Virus record (IMG/VR): IMGVR_UViG_3300031277_000004
Span: 1-47,374 of that record
Direction: 5' to 3' (one strand)
Origin: a virus
Length of the DNA: 47,374 bases
This document shows positions 17,237 to 24,642 of this stretch, piece after piece; within the stretch, counting starts at the first letter, position 1; each line of letters begins with the position of its first letter. The notes beneath the pieces were generated by a model that was not told where the DNA came from, made no database searches, and was given only the letters and a program-made list of their open reading frames with translations. The translations under genes were made by a program, and so were the position numbers.

Positions 17237-19047
17237 GTGTGGAGAAAAATTATCAATTCCTTATCCCTGGGAATTATTCTTATAATCCTGAAGAAATAGA
17301 AATTTCTTTAGGGTGTCGATTGGCATTACAGCAAGATGATTTAGATTTTTCTGAAAATTTTTTATCATCTTTAGGGCTTGTTTTTGATATTGATAAAATT
17401 GAATGGATTGGAGATCCCAATTATATTATCAGGCAAAAAGACACCAGGCCTTCGAATGCCCTTTTGTATGCGAGTTTTTCAACAAACCAAAATTCTGATT
17501 ATGGGATTGGTTCTCTTGTAAATGGGTTATCTGGAGGAGCTACTTGGATTGATGGTCAAATCGATTTAACCGGGGTATCTGGAAAAAGATTAAATATGCC
17601 AGGAGCTGATGGAAATTTCGATATTGTCGGGAGCTCTGGATGCATTCGTTTTTCCTATACCCCGAATTATGGGGTCCTTGTCGGAATAGTCCAGATTCTG
17701 GAATATAATGCCGTGAATGCTAATAATAATATGATCCAAATATATCAAAATGGATCCAGTTTGATAGTTGACTTGCGGGATTCTTCCGGGGCCCAACATC
17801 TTCTTATTGGATCAATCGGAAATTTAACACAGGGACAAAAATATGTTTTTGAGTTAAATTTTGATTTTGATGGGGTCAGCAGGTTTTTTGTCGATGGTGT
17901 TCAGATTAGTAGTTTAAATACATCATCTTGGGACCGTATCCCAGAGAGTGGGACCTTTAAATGGGGTGGAGCGACCGGTCTTGGTAATTTTTGGTTGGAT
18001 GATGTTATATTATTTGATGCTGTTCAGCATACAGTTAACCATGCTGAAGAGTTCCCATTTATATATAATACCAGTATTTATGTTGAGGGTACCGTGATAT
18101 TGCCGGAAATGGAGCATATAGGCGATGGTACCATCAAATTGTTTAATTCGTTTTCTGTAGTAGAGTCTGGAGATCCGCGATATATTATTCAGATAGGGAG
18201 GTCTGGTAATTATTTATATTGGGATGGGGCCGGTTGGGTTGTTTCCGATGAAACATATAGCCAGGCAAATGAGGCTGCTGTTTTTAATGCAAATTGCCAG
18301 AGTCTTCCGGTTGATGGAGAGATTTATGGACAGTTTATGGTTTTATTTCCGTATTCAAATGATTTGAGTTCCGTTAGCCTGATCATTACCAATATGAATG
18401 TCGATATAGGGTATTTAACCGGAAACCCATCAATAATATTAAATGATTTATTTCGCCATGAAGGAATAGATGGCTTTTCAGAAAGCGCCTTTAAAGGCGG
18501 TAGTGATGAGATCAGGTATATTTTGAAAAAAATGGATTTGGAATATTGGTGGGATGGGGCCGGTTGGGTTGTCTCCGATGGTACATATGCCCAGGCCAAT
18601 AGTGCTAATGTTATCCTGGATAATATATCCAGTTTCACGGATAGTATTGTTGATACTCAGATTAAAATGTTTTTGCATTCAGAGGATGGCAGTTCAACTC
18701 CGAAAATAACAAATTTAAAAATAAATTATGATTTTGCCGGCAGCACCCCGGATGAAATTGAATTGTGTATTGTCTGGTGGTATATGTTTAATTCAAATGG
18801 AAACCCTGTACAGGATGTAGTATTTATTTCTTTAAATAAAGATTCTGTCCGATATAAAGATGGAATAGCTATCCAGTCGAGTAAAATAGAGGTTACCCCG
18901 GATGAGCAGGGGTATTGTGAGATCGAACTTGTCGAAACTGAAAATATGGAGGATGGGGCCAGGTATATATTCAGTTTTGGAAAAGAAAAATTTGAAAGAC
19001 AGATCCCGAATGAACAAAATAAAAATTTTTGGGATTTAATTGAATAA
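17233..19047 (+). CDS. Tail fibre / adhesin with LamG-like domain and duplicated repeat
   Basis: A 604-residue beta-rich protein. Residues about 75-280 resemble a LamG/concanavalin fold (GIGSLVNGL, then a VFELNFDFDGVSRFFVDG strand and NFWLDDVILFD). Two copies of a module then follow, near residues 315-360 and 430-470. Each carries (Y/W)WDGAGWVVSD, then TY(S/A)QAN and a helix. The C-terminal 90 residues (YMFNSNGNPVQDVVFISLN) look like an Ig/carboxypeptidase-regulatory-like sandwich. It is the last gene of the virion operon, with a terminator 38 bases downstream. Sugar binding is inferred from the LamG fold. Confidence 0.7.
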   Translation: MSVEKNYQFLIPGNYSYNPEEIEISLGCRLALQQDDLDFSENFLSSLGLVFDIDKIEWIGDPNYIIRQKDTRPSNALLYASFSTNQNSDYGIGSLVNGLSGGATWIDGQIDLTGVSGKRLNMPGADGNFDIVGSSGCIRFSYTPNYGVLVGIVQILEYNAVNANNNMIQIYQNGSSLIVDLRDSSGAQHLLIGSIGNLTQGQKYVFELNFDFDGVSRFFVDGVQISSLNTSSWDRIPESGTFKWGGATGLGNFWLDDVILFDAVQHTVNHAEEFPFIYNTSIYVEGTVILPEMEHIGDGTIKLFNSFSVVESGDPRYIIQIGRSGNYLYWDGAGWVVSDETYSQANEAAVFNANCQSLPVDGEIYGQFMVLFPYSNDLSSVSLIITNMNVDIGYLTGNPSIILNDLFRHEGIDGFSESAFKGGSDEIRYILKKMDLEYWWDGAGWVVSDGTYAQANSANVILDNISSFTDSIVDTQIKMFLHSEDGSSTPKITNLKINYDFAGSTPDEIELCIVWWYMFNSNGNPVQDVVFISLNKDSVRYKDGIAIQSSKIEVTPDEQGYCEIELVETENMEDGARYIFSFGKEKFERQIPNEQNKNFWDLIE

Positions 19048-19084
19048 TATCCGCCTGATATAATTATATCAAATCTACCTATAA

Positions 19085-19120
19085 AACAGCCTGCTGCTCG
19101 TTCAGCAAGCTGTTTTTTTT
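19085..19120 (+). terminator. Rho-independent terminator ending the virion operon
   Basis: The stem is AACAGC, an unpaired C, TGCTG, loop CTCGTT, CAGCA, an unpaired A, GCTGTT, then a T tract of about ten. This is the strongest simple terminator in the window. It separates virion genes from the promoter at 19191. Confidence 0.95.
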
Positions 19121-19190
19121 TGGCCAGTATTCTATTTTTTTTCATATACAAAAAAAAGATTAAAAAAAATAAAGTAAAACATAACAAGAC

Positions 19191-19219
19191 TTGACTTGTG
19201 TTATGGATTGTATTATATT
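19191..19219 (+). promoter_or_regulatory. Sigma70-type promoter of the accessory/replication region
   Basis: TTGACT (19191-19196), a 17-base spacer and TATATT (19214-19219), preceded by an A-rich tract. Transcription would start near 19226. It would first produce a leader of about 260 bases before the gene at 19488. Confidence 0.8.
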
Positions 19220-19378
19220 TAAAGAAGAGAGGGGAGAGGAAAGGAGGATGCTTCCTGTTCTTTGACAGATAATCAGAAGTTACGGTGCCGGGAAATGTAG
19301 TTGAGAAGAGTTATCATATTGGAATGATAAAGTACCGGAGGCGGGAGAATGACTGAGGCTTAGAGTAGGGGTATTTAA
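19220..19378 (+). ncRNA. Structured, purine-rich leader RNA
   Basis: A noncoding stretch between the promoter and the first gene. It opens with 29 consecutive purines except at its end (19220-19248) and includes AAAGGAGG immediately followed by ATG. The ATG is too close to that site for efficient initiation and opens only a five-residue frame. A hairpin TTATCAT-ATTGGA-ATGATAA lies near 19312-19331. A role as a regulatory leader is inferred; no known riboswitch is recognised. Confidence 0.4.
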
Positions 19379-19460
19379 AGACCATGTATGTCGAGAGGAT
19401 TTTGTGTGTATGGATTATATAGGCCGTATGGTTCCCGGGGTTCGATTCCCCGACGGTCTG
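19379..19460 (+). ncRNA. tRNA-like element A (T arm and acceptor stem)
   Basis: The 3' part is a textbook T arm: stem CGGGG/CCCCG and loop TTCGATT. The 3' acceptor strand ACGGTCT follows directly and pairs with AGACCAT at 19379-19385 except for one A-C mismatch, then a G. The total of 82 nt is tRNA-sized. The middle is not canonical: an imperfect D-like hairpin, then TGTATGG/CCGTATG pairing around a 10-nt loop. It ends 27 bases before the next start codon, inside the leader. It could be a decayed tRNA or a tRNA mimic. Confidence 0.55.
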
Positions 19461-19487
19461 TCTGGAAAAAAATATAAAGGAGATTTT

Positions 19488-19721
19488 ATGGATGATTTTT
19501 ATTGCGGGGCCGATGTTATTATCCATGATAATGTCGGAGGTGGTAAAGGTTATATTGTAGATATAGCCGGTGATTTGATAATAGTGAGAAATGAGAATGA
19601 TGAGACGGATAGCATTTATAATGCCTCTGATCTCAGTTTGTGGGATGAGGAAAATTCTTCATTTTCCTCTTTATCGGATACCTATTCATATTATGGGGTG
19701 TCTCAGAAAGATTTTTTTTAA
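19488..19721 (+). CDS. Small acidic protein, first gene after the leader
   Basis: A 77-residue protein starting at the ATG preceded by AAAGGAG. A longer in-frame opening upstream would overlap the tRNA-like element and has no ribosome binding site. The first 50 residues (GADVIIHDN..., GKGYIVDIAGDLIIVRN) have the strand pattern of a small SH3/KOW-like barrel. The rest is serine- and acid-rich. Function is unknown. Confidence 0.75.
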   Translation: MDDFYCGADVIIHDNVGGGKGYIVDIAGDLIIVRNENDETDSIYNASDLSLWDEENSSFSSLSDTYSYYGVSQKDFF

Positions 19722-19732
19722 GGAGTTTTTTT

Positions 19733-20335
19733 ATGAGAATTACAAATTATCAGAATAGCGATGCAGCAAAAGAGGCCGGGTGGATCCCTGCCAAAAACAT
19801 CTTATCATTTATAAATCATGAAATTGGATTTTCAATCAACCAGAATGAGGATTATGGGTATTATGCTCATGATAGAATTGGAGTATCTAAAATTGATACC
19901 AGCGGATCCGGGTGGAGAGGTTACACTTTTAATTTAGTCCTCCGGGTTATAAAAAAGGATAAAGATTTTCCGATCGTTATTGAAAGTGAAAATGTTTTAA
20001 TGATATCTTCGGAAACAATATCCCTGAAAGAAGATCTTAATAAAATTGGATGCCCTGGTTGTTTCATGGTGATGTTTCATGAGGATGATATTAAAAAAAT
20101 ATTAAATCATCCCGTTGTATTGGAAGAAATCATGAGGATGCGGTTCAAAAGAAAAAGCGAAATAAAAAAAGAAATTACCAATACAAAAAATGTAAAATCT
20201 AATGTTGTCAGGTGTTGGATGGTTTATGAATATGGACTCCCGAGTTGTGCCCCTGAAAATATTTTTCGTTTAAAAAAGCTATCCGGAAAAAGTTGGAGTG
20301 TTTTTAAGAAATCTCTCATGAAGGATGTTATATGA
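19733..20335 (+). CDS. Hypothetical protein
   Basis: A 200-residue mixed alpha/beta protein of unrecognised family with an AAGGAG start site. Visible features are an N-terminal helix after GWIPAKNILSFINHE, a strand-rich centre, a CPGC pair near residue 102-105, and a basic helix near 145. It overlaps the following ASCH gene as ATGA, so the two are translationally coupled and may act together. Confidence 0.75.
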   Translation: MRITNYQNSDAAKEAGWIPAKNILSFINHEIGFSINQNEDYGYYAHDRIGVSKIDTSGSGWRGYTFNLVLRVIKKDKDFPIVIESENVLMISSETISLKEDLNKIGCPGCFMVMFHEDDIKKILNHPVVLEEIMRMRFKRKSEIKKEITNTKNVKSNVVRCWMVYEYGLPSCAPENIFRLKKLSGKSWSVFKKSLMKDVI

Positions 20336-20715
20336 AAATTTTTAGTATAAACCAGCCCTGGGCCTGGTTGGTTATTTCTGGAATAAAAAATGTTGAAAAT
20401 AGAGCATGGAAAACCTCTTATAGAGGTTTGTTACATATCCATGCAAGTAAAGAATGGGACGATTTTTTCAAAGGGAAATATAATGGATTCACTCTTGATC
20501 AGTGGAATTCATTAGATTTACAGGTTCAAGAAAGATTGACCTATCGATCTAAAAATGATTTTTTAACCAGTGCCATTATAGGGGAAGTAGTGTTGGTTGA
20601 TTGTGTCCGGTGGTATAATTCTGTTTGGGCAGAAAAAAATACCTGGAATTGGATTTTGTCTGATCCAGTGATGTATGAAACTCCAGTATTCGGAGTAAAT
20701 GGATTAAGTAGATAG
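20332..20715 (+). CDS. ASCH-domain protein (PUA-like fold)
   Basis: A 127-residue protein with the classic ASCH start: FSINQPWAWLVISGIKNVENR, the W/P-rich strand, the G-K-x-V-E-N-R turn at residues 18-24. It continues with W-KTSYRGLLHIHASK at about 25-40 and a central AIIGEVVLVDCV strand at about 84-95. ASCH domains belong to the PUA superfamily and bind RNA or modified nucleotides. Some, such as YqfB, hydrolyse N4-acetylcytidine. It is coupled to the previous gene by ATGA. A link with base modification in this phage is speculative. Confidence 0.85.
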   Translation: MKIFSINQPWAWLVISGIKNVENRAWKTSYRGLLHIHASKEWDDFFKGKYNGFTLDQWNSLDLQVQERLTYRSKNDFLTSAIIGEVVLVDCVRWYNSVWAEKNTWNWILSDPVMYETPVFGVNGLSR

Positions 20716-20721
20716 AATTTT

Positions 20722-20745
20722 GCAGAGTTTCACGTGAAACTCTGC
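20722..20745. promoter_or_regulatory. parS-like 24-bp perfect palindrome
   Basis: GCAGAGTTTCAC and its exact reverse complement abut with no spacer. The centre, GTTTCACGTGAAAC at 20727-20740, equals the core of the chromosomal parS site bound by bacterial ParB (consensus TGTTNCACGTGAAACA); only the two outermost bases differ (A/T in place of T/A). There is no U tract, so it is not a terminator. It lies in the 50-bp gap before the gene at 20766. Confidence 0.75.
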
Positions 20746-20765
20746 CGGTTATAAGGAGAATTTTT

Positions 20766-21014
20766 ATGGATGGTGTAGTTTTAGATTTTGATGAAATGTG
20801 TGTTGTTAGGCACATATTGAATGTTATCGCTGTAGATATTGTCGTCGATGATGATCCGAATAATAAGAATGGCAAATATTTCACGGAGCAAAGATCATTT
20901 GTATCAATCTCGGAGGAGCAGTTTATCTGTCTTGTCTCCGCTATGGAAAAAATGGAGGCTTTCACGATTGAGGGGTTAAAAAATATTTTACCGGTAGAAA
21001 AAATTATCGAGTAA
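20766..21014 (+). CDS. Hypothetical acidic protein downstream of the parS-like site
   Basis: An 82-residue acidic protein with an AAGGAG start site. It has alternating strand and helix segments (VVLDFDEMCVV, IAVDIVVDDDP, EEQFICLVSAMEKM) and ends with a helix. I do not recognise it. The parS-like palindrome is 20 bp upstream of the start, so a protein bound there could affect its expression. Confidence 0.7.
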   Translation: MDGVVLDFDEMCVVRHILNVIAVDIVVDDDPNNKNGKYFTEQRSFVSISEEQFICLVSAMEKMEAFTIEGLKNILPVEKIIE

Positions 21015-21031
21015 TTTTAAGGAGGATTTTC

Positions 21032-21259
21032 ATGGATGAATTATTTAGGGGTAGAATAATAGAAAAAAAAATCTCATTCAGAAGATGGATGAGTCAATTA
21101 AATGCGGGGTTAAAAATGTATTATCCTGGGATAGACATTTTGACTATTGAAATTCAGTATCCCCGGATTGTCATCCCATATAAAAAATGGTTTGAAAAAA
21201 AAATAAATATAAAATATTTGATCCACCGTATTAAAACTATGTTGGAATCAAATAAATAA
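21032..21259 (+). CDS. Hypothetical basic protein
   Basis: A 75-residue, lysine-rich protein with an AAGGAGG site. It has a basic helical start (EKKISFRRWMSQLNAGLKMYY), a central strand and a basic C-terminal helix. No family is recognised. Its last codons form the 5' strand of the minihelix at 21251. Confidence 0.65.
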   Translation: MDELFRGRIIEKKISFRRWMSQLNAGLKMYYPGIDILTIEIQYPRIVIPYKKWFEKKINIKYLIHRIKTMLESNK

Positions 21260-21300
21260 AGCTGGTGTTTAAAGGGCGGTTCGATTCCGCCCATTTATTA
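21251..21300 (+). ncRNA. tRNA minihelix-like element B
   Basis: A 50-nt element with only an acceptor-like stem and a T arm. AATAAAT (21251-21257) pairs fully with ATTTATT (21293-21299). The T-arm stem is GGGCGG/CCGCCC with the T loop TTCGATT (21280-21286). The two helices are contiguous on the 3' side, as in tRNA. A 16-nt linker replaces the D and anticodon arms. The AT-only outer stem overlaps the previous gene's end and could be coincidental; the T arm is less likely to be. Confidence 0.45.
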
Positions 21301-21323
21301 TATCTCTCGTTGAGAGAAAAAAA

Positions 21324-21342
21324 GGTTCCTTTAAGGAACCAA
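21324..21342 (+). promoter_or_regulatory. Leader hairpin, GTTCCTTT(A/G)AGGAACCAA motif copy 1
   Basis: GGTTCC, TTTAA, GGAACC forms a compact hairpin 20 bases before the DUF932 start codon. Almost the same 17 bases occur at 38082-38098 before the next accessory operon. An adjacent hairpin TCTCTC-GTT-GAGAGA lies at 21303-21317. No long U tract follows, so a leader regulatory or RNA-stability role is more likely than termination. Confidence 0.5.
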
Positions 21343-21361
21343 ATTTATGAGGAGATATATC

Positions 21362-22462
21362 ATGAAAGGGAATTACAAGACATTAGTTGATTTTGCAGAG
21401 GAAATCGAACGGATTGAAAAAAGCCACCAGGATTATATTGTCAATACCCATGCGGTTGAAATGGTAAATGATTCGACGTTAATATTGGGGCATAGGGGGG
21501 AAGTTAATTTCTCCCTTACTAATCATGCTCATGGTCAAGTGGCTGGGAATTTTGAAATACCAAAGAAATTTTATGACCGTATAGCTCGGGAACACCCGGG
21601 GCTACGGTCTTCAATCGTGAATCGAATGTTCTGGGATGGAACAGAGAAACGAATGATAAGAACCCTTGATGGTTCTGCCAGGGCCTTTGTCAGTGACAAA
21701 TTCAGGCCGTATGATAACCATCATGTAATGGCCTCGTTGATGCCGTCCTTGAAGTCAATCAGGGATTCAAGCGGGCTTGAAATCGGAAGTTGCTCTCTTA
21801 CCGAAAAAAAGCTTTTTTTGGAGGTGACATTTCCCGGGATCCAGGCTGAAGTTAAAAAAGGCGATGTGGTCCGGGCCGGAATGATAATTTCAAATTCAGA
21901 GGTTGGTGCCGGGAGTCTCCGTGTAGAAGGATTGGTCTGGAGGTTGTGGTGCACGAATGGTGCCATTTCAAAATCGATTTTTTCGAAACATCATGTTGGT
22001 CGCAGGATTGGAGGAGAGATCGAAGATTATTCCGTGTTTAAAGATGAAACCATTATGGCTGACCTGATGGCTTTCAGATTGAAATTACGGGATATCGTCG
22101 AGCATACCATCAGTCATGCATGGATTGAGGCTGAGGCAGGTAAAATGAGGGCTGGGCTTTCAAGGGAGATAAAAGAACCGGAAATGATGGTTAAACTCGT
22201 ACAAAAAGAATTCGACCTTCAGGAAAGGGAGAGTAAAGCTATCTTTAAAAATTTGTGTGAAGAAAGAGAGTATACGCAGTATGGACTGGGCAATTCCATA
22301 ACGGCCCTGGCCAGGGAGTTAGATGATAAAGATCGGGCATATGATTTGCAGAAAGTTGGTTATGAGATATTAACACTCCCAAATAAAAATTGGGAATCCC
22401 TTCATAAAAATTCGATCATCTTGAAAGAGACCGATGAAGAACCCCTTGATGTATTAGCATAG
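21362..22462 (+). CDS. DUF932 phage/plasmid-like protein
   Basis: A 366-residue protein of the DUF932 (phage/plasmid-like TIGR03299) family. Features are NFEIPKKFYDRIAREHP around residue 60, a RTLDGSARAFVSDKFRPYDN segment near 100-119 (typical of the family), and GLVWRLWCTNGAI near 190. These proteins are common in phages and plasmids and have no settled function. The start at 21362 is chosen because GGAG lies seven bases upstream; an ATG five codons earlier lies over that site. Confidence 0.85.
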   Translation: MKGNYKTLVDFAEEIERIEKSHQDYIVNTHAVEMVNDSTLILGHRGEVNFSLTNHAHGQVAGNFEIPKKFYDRIAREHPGLRSSIVNRMFWDGTEKRMIRTLDGSARAFVSDKFRPYDNHHVMASLMPSLKSIRDSSGLEIGSCSLTEKKLFLEVTFPGIQAEVKKGDVVRAGMIISNSEVGAGSLRVEGLVWRLWCTNGAISKSIFSKHHVGRRIGGEIEDYSVFKDETIMADLMAFRLKLRDIVEHTISHAWIEAEAGKMRAGLSREIKEPEMMVKLVQKEFDLQERESKAIFKNLCEEREYTQYGLGNSITALARELDDKDRAYDLQKVGYEILTLPNKNWESLHKNSIILKETDEEPLDVLA

Positions 22463-22474
22463 GAGAAATTTAAA

Positions 22475-22753
22475 ATGTCAGTATTAGCGGAATTACGAGA
22501 GGTATTCAAGGGGACGATTCTATGTGTTGATCTCGATAAAGAACAGTCGGAGATAACCGAGCATGTAAATCTCAATGCATATTTTTTTAAAATCTCTGTT
22601 AAAAATATGAATAAATTGCAGCATGTTGATTTTTCCATTTCCGAGAAATTAAAATCTGAAATAACAGAAGTGGGAGTGAAGGCCGGATTTAATGATATCG
22701 TGTGGGATGTGAAATTTAAAAATTTCGTATTTTCAATGATTGTCAGGGCGTAG
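22475..22753 (+). CDS. Hypothetical protein after DUF932
   Basis: A 92-residue protein twelve bases after the DUF932 stop, in the same transcript and closed by a terminator-like hairpin. It has a helix at the start, strands around VNLNAYFFKISVKNM, and a C-terminal beta hairpin (IVWDVKFKNFVFSMIV). Family unrecognised. The start follows AGGAG. Confidence 0.65.
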   Translation: MSVLAELREVFKGTILCVDLDKEQSEITEHVNLNAYFFKISVKNMNKLQHVDFSISEKLKSEITEVGVKAGFNDIVWDVKFKNFVFSMIVRA

Positions 22754-22763
22754 TTTAAAAGGT

Positions 22764-22791
22764 GGGGCGGAAAAATCCGCCCCTTATTCTT
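22764..22791 (+). terminator. GC-rich terminator-like hairpin
   Basis: GGGGCGGA, loop AAAA, TCCGCCCC: a perfect 8-bp stem followed by TTATTCTT. The T tract is interrupted, so it may be a partial terminator that reduces read-through into 22888. Confidence 0.65.
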
Positions 22792-22887
22792 CGGGATAAA
22801 AAATATTTGAGGTGTCGGGTGATAAAAATCACCAATCTCAGTATTATAAATCTGTTGAATAATTAATGCAATAGTAAGGAGTTTTTT

Positions 22888-23307
22888 ATGTTGATGGAAA
22901 AGAAAAAAATAAAATGGAGTTGTGAGTTTATTTTTGAACCTGGAGATATGACCCGGTACAATTTTTTAGTAGCTATTGATGAAGATAAAATTGATAGTAA
23001 AGTTTTTATTACCTCATTAAATAGTGTTCGGTTTGATTGCTATCCATACCAATTGGATAGCATAGTCTCTTTAATTGGGAGATATCCTGCTTTGTTTTCG
23101 GTCCCGGATGGGTATTATATGGATTATGTTAAAAAATCCGGGATAACCAGGGATTATTTTATAAAATATATTTGTGAGAAATCAAATTGTTGTGCTATCA
23201 CAGCCGTTGCAATCATGTATTGTTTATTTTTGAATTTTCCTGATTTTATTAAGGAGATCTTCAATAAAGAGGAGGAGGAGATAAAATTCGATGATAGTAA
23301 AAAATGA
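22888..23307 (+). CDS. Hypothetical protein
   Basis: A 139-residue protein with an AAGGAG site. A strand-rich N-terminal half (WSCEFIFEPGDM, YNFLVAIDED) is followed by a cysteine-containing hydrophobic helix (CCAITAVAIMYCLFLNF) and an acidic tail. It overlaps the next small HTH gene by 17 bases. Function unknown. Confidence 0.65.
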   Translation: MLMEKKKIKWSCEFIFEPGDMTRYNFLVAIDEDKIDSKVFITSLNSVRFDCYPYQLDSIVSLIGRYPALFSVPDGYYMDYVKKSGITRDYFIKYICEKSNCCAITAVAIMYCLFLNFPDFIKEIFNKEEEEIKFDDSKK

Positions 23308-23473
23308 TATACCGATATCTGAGGTTGCAGAAATAACAGGATTCACCCCGGAAATTATTAGGGTATATAGACAGAGGTATAACCTGGGTGAAAAACAGGG
23401 GAGCCGATGGTATTTTTCCCTTGAGGATATCCGAAGAATAATGAACCGTAAAATGAAAAAAATGTTGTCATAG
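23291..23473 (+). CDS. Small MerR/excisionase-like winged helix protein
   Basis: A 60-residue protein consisting of one winged helix-turn-helix. ISEVAEITGFTPEIIRVYRQR (residues 9-29) is the HTH; a wing follows (SRWYFSLEDIRRIMN, 40-54), as in MerR, Xis and helicase-accessory proteins. It could repress or direct recombination, but no integrase is seen. The start overlaps the preceding gene. The GAGGAGGAG tract about eight bases upstream is a strong ribosome binding site. Confidence 0.7.
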   Translation: MIVKNDIPISEVAEITGFTPEIIRVYRQRYNLGEKQGSRWYFSLEDIRRIMNRKMKKMLS

Positions 23474-23524
23474 GTATTGAGAAATGTTATCATAAATTAT
23501 TAAAATATGATAAAGGGGTTTTAT

Positions 23525-23722
23525 ATGTCGAAACGTAAACATGCCAGTTATTTTATAGATGAAACCGATAAGGAAAGGATTATAAAAATTTCGTCCTTTC
23601 TTAATGTGTCGGCATCATGGCTTGTAAGAGAGTTATTAAGGGCCCTTCCTGATAAAGAAATTTTAGAGAAATTAGGGAGGGGTAATAAATTTGCAGAATG
23701 GGAGGAGTCTTCAGGGAAATGA
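23525..23722 (+). CDS. Small ribbon-helix-helix-like protein
   Basis: A 65-residue protein with a short strand then two helices: residues 7-10 (SYFI), 12-23 and 27-40. The order suits a CopG/Arc-type DNA-binding protein: SYFIDETDKERIIKISSFLN, then SASWLVRELLRAL. The start at 23525 follows AAAGGGG; an ATG at 23507 lies ahead of that site. Its stop overlaps the next start (ATGA). Confidence 0.6.
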   Translation: MSKRKHASYFIDETDKERIIKISSFLNVSASWLVRELLRALPDKEILEKLGRGNKFAEWEESSGK

Positions 23723-23904
23723 AAAAAATAAAATTGTGTCGTTGTGGTAAACATCCGAATACTCGTGTCAAAAATGGATGTATATATCAATTGTGTTGTT
23801 CCAGGTGTAAAAAATACACCTCAAATTATTCTTTGATTTCTGGTGCAATTTCTGAATGGAATATGCATCAGTATTGGAGAAAACCAAATATAAAAGGAGT
23901 TTAA
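23719..23904 (+). CDS. Lar-like restriction-alleviation zinc protein
   Basis: A 61-residue zinc ribbon: CRCGKHP near residues 7-13 and CCSRCKK near 26-32 supply four Cys ligands. The family-type end, SGAISEWN near 45-52, matches the S...A...WN pattern of Lar-type proteins. Rac-prophage Lar relieves type I restriction by stimulating host methylation. Many phages carry such small proteins without tested function. It is coupled to the previous gene by ATGA. Confidence 0.65.
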   Translation: MKKIKLCRCGKHPNTRVKNGCIYQLCCSRCKKYTSNYSLISGAISEWNMHQYWRKPNIKGV

Positions 23905-23905
23905 A

Positions 23906-24631
23906 ATGGATGAGAAAGGGGTGTCCCCAAAAGAATTAGTCAAATTAAAAGATTTTTTTCGGGAAGAAAGTATCGAGTGGTTACCCAAAAATATTGGGAA
24001 ATCAAATAATCAGTATTGGGCTATGTTGGTACCGTATATCACCCGGGTGGCGGTAATGGACCGGCTCGATGATGTGTGTGGTCCTGAGAATTGGCAAGAT
24101 AGATATGAACAGGGCCCCGGTGGGGGTGTCATCTGTTATTTATCTATCCGGGTAAATGGTGAATGGATTACTAAATGCGATGGGGCAGAAAATACTCAGG
24201 TGGAGCCTATCAAGGGGGGAATTTCTGACTCATTTAAAAGAGCAGCGGCCCGGTGGGGGGTCGCTCGGTATCTTGCCCTTTTACCTGTGTTTTATGCAGA
24301 TGTAAACCAACAAGGAAAATTTAAAGCTCGGTATAAACCCAAGAATGGAGCGGTTGAGTCTTTTAAATATGATGTACCCAGGTTGCCTGTTGAATGGGTA
24401 CCCGCCATTATAGAAGATGATGTTGTTATTGAAATTAAAAATGAAATAAAAAATCATCTTGATAAATATGGTCGTAAGAATTTGAGTTGGAAACAAACTG
24501 ATTATATTGATTATAAATTTAAAGTGGGATTTACTGAGTCTGAAGCCAGGAGAGTCTTGGAAAGATTAAAAGGCGAAATTATTAAAAATACCCAAGATGA
24601 TAAACCGGAAGAGACCGGGAAGTTTATTTAA
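23906..24631 (+). CDS. Rad52-family single-strand annealing protein (Rad52/22-like)
   Basis: A 241-residue protein with the Rad52/Sak signature. DRLDDVCGPENWQDRYEQGPGG spans about residues 53-74. GEWITKCDGAE-T-V-GG-SDSFKRAAARWGVARYL spans about 90-128, and includes the conserved SDAFKRAAVKFGIGRYL-type core. It anneals complementary single strands during phage recombination and replication. The next gene is a Cas4-like exonuclease and SSB follows two genes later, a complete two-component recombinase cassette. The start follows AAAGGAG. The C-terminal 70 residues are divergent and may recruit SSB. Confidence 0.9.
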   Translation: MDEKGVSPKELVKLKDFFREESIEWLPKNIGKSNNQYWAMLVPYITRVAVMDRLDDVCGPENWQDRYEQGPGGGVICYLSIRVNGEWITKCDGAENTQVEPIKGGISDSFKRAAARWGVARYLALLPVFYADVNQQGKFKARYKPKNGAVESFKYDVPRLPVEWVPAIIEDDVVIEIKNEIKNHLDKYGRKNLSWKQTDYIDYKFKVGFTESEARRVLERLKGEIIKNTQDDKPEETGKFI

Positions 24632-24642
24632 AGGAGAGATTG

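Noticed and set aside
19404-19487. Upstream extension of the gene at 19488 through the tRNA-like element
   Set aside because: No ribosome binding site at the upstream ATG, while the downstream ATG has AAAGGAG at ideal spacing, and the extension would translate a T arm.
20722-20745. Terminator at the 24-bp palindrome
   Set aside because: No loop-forming spacer and no T tract follow; the centre matches parS instead.
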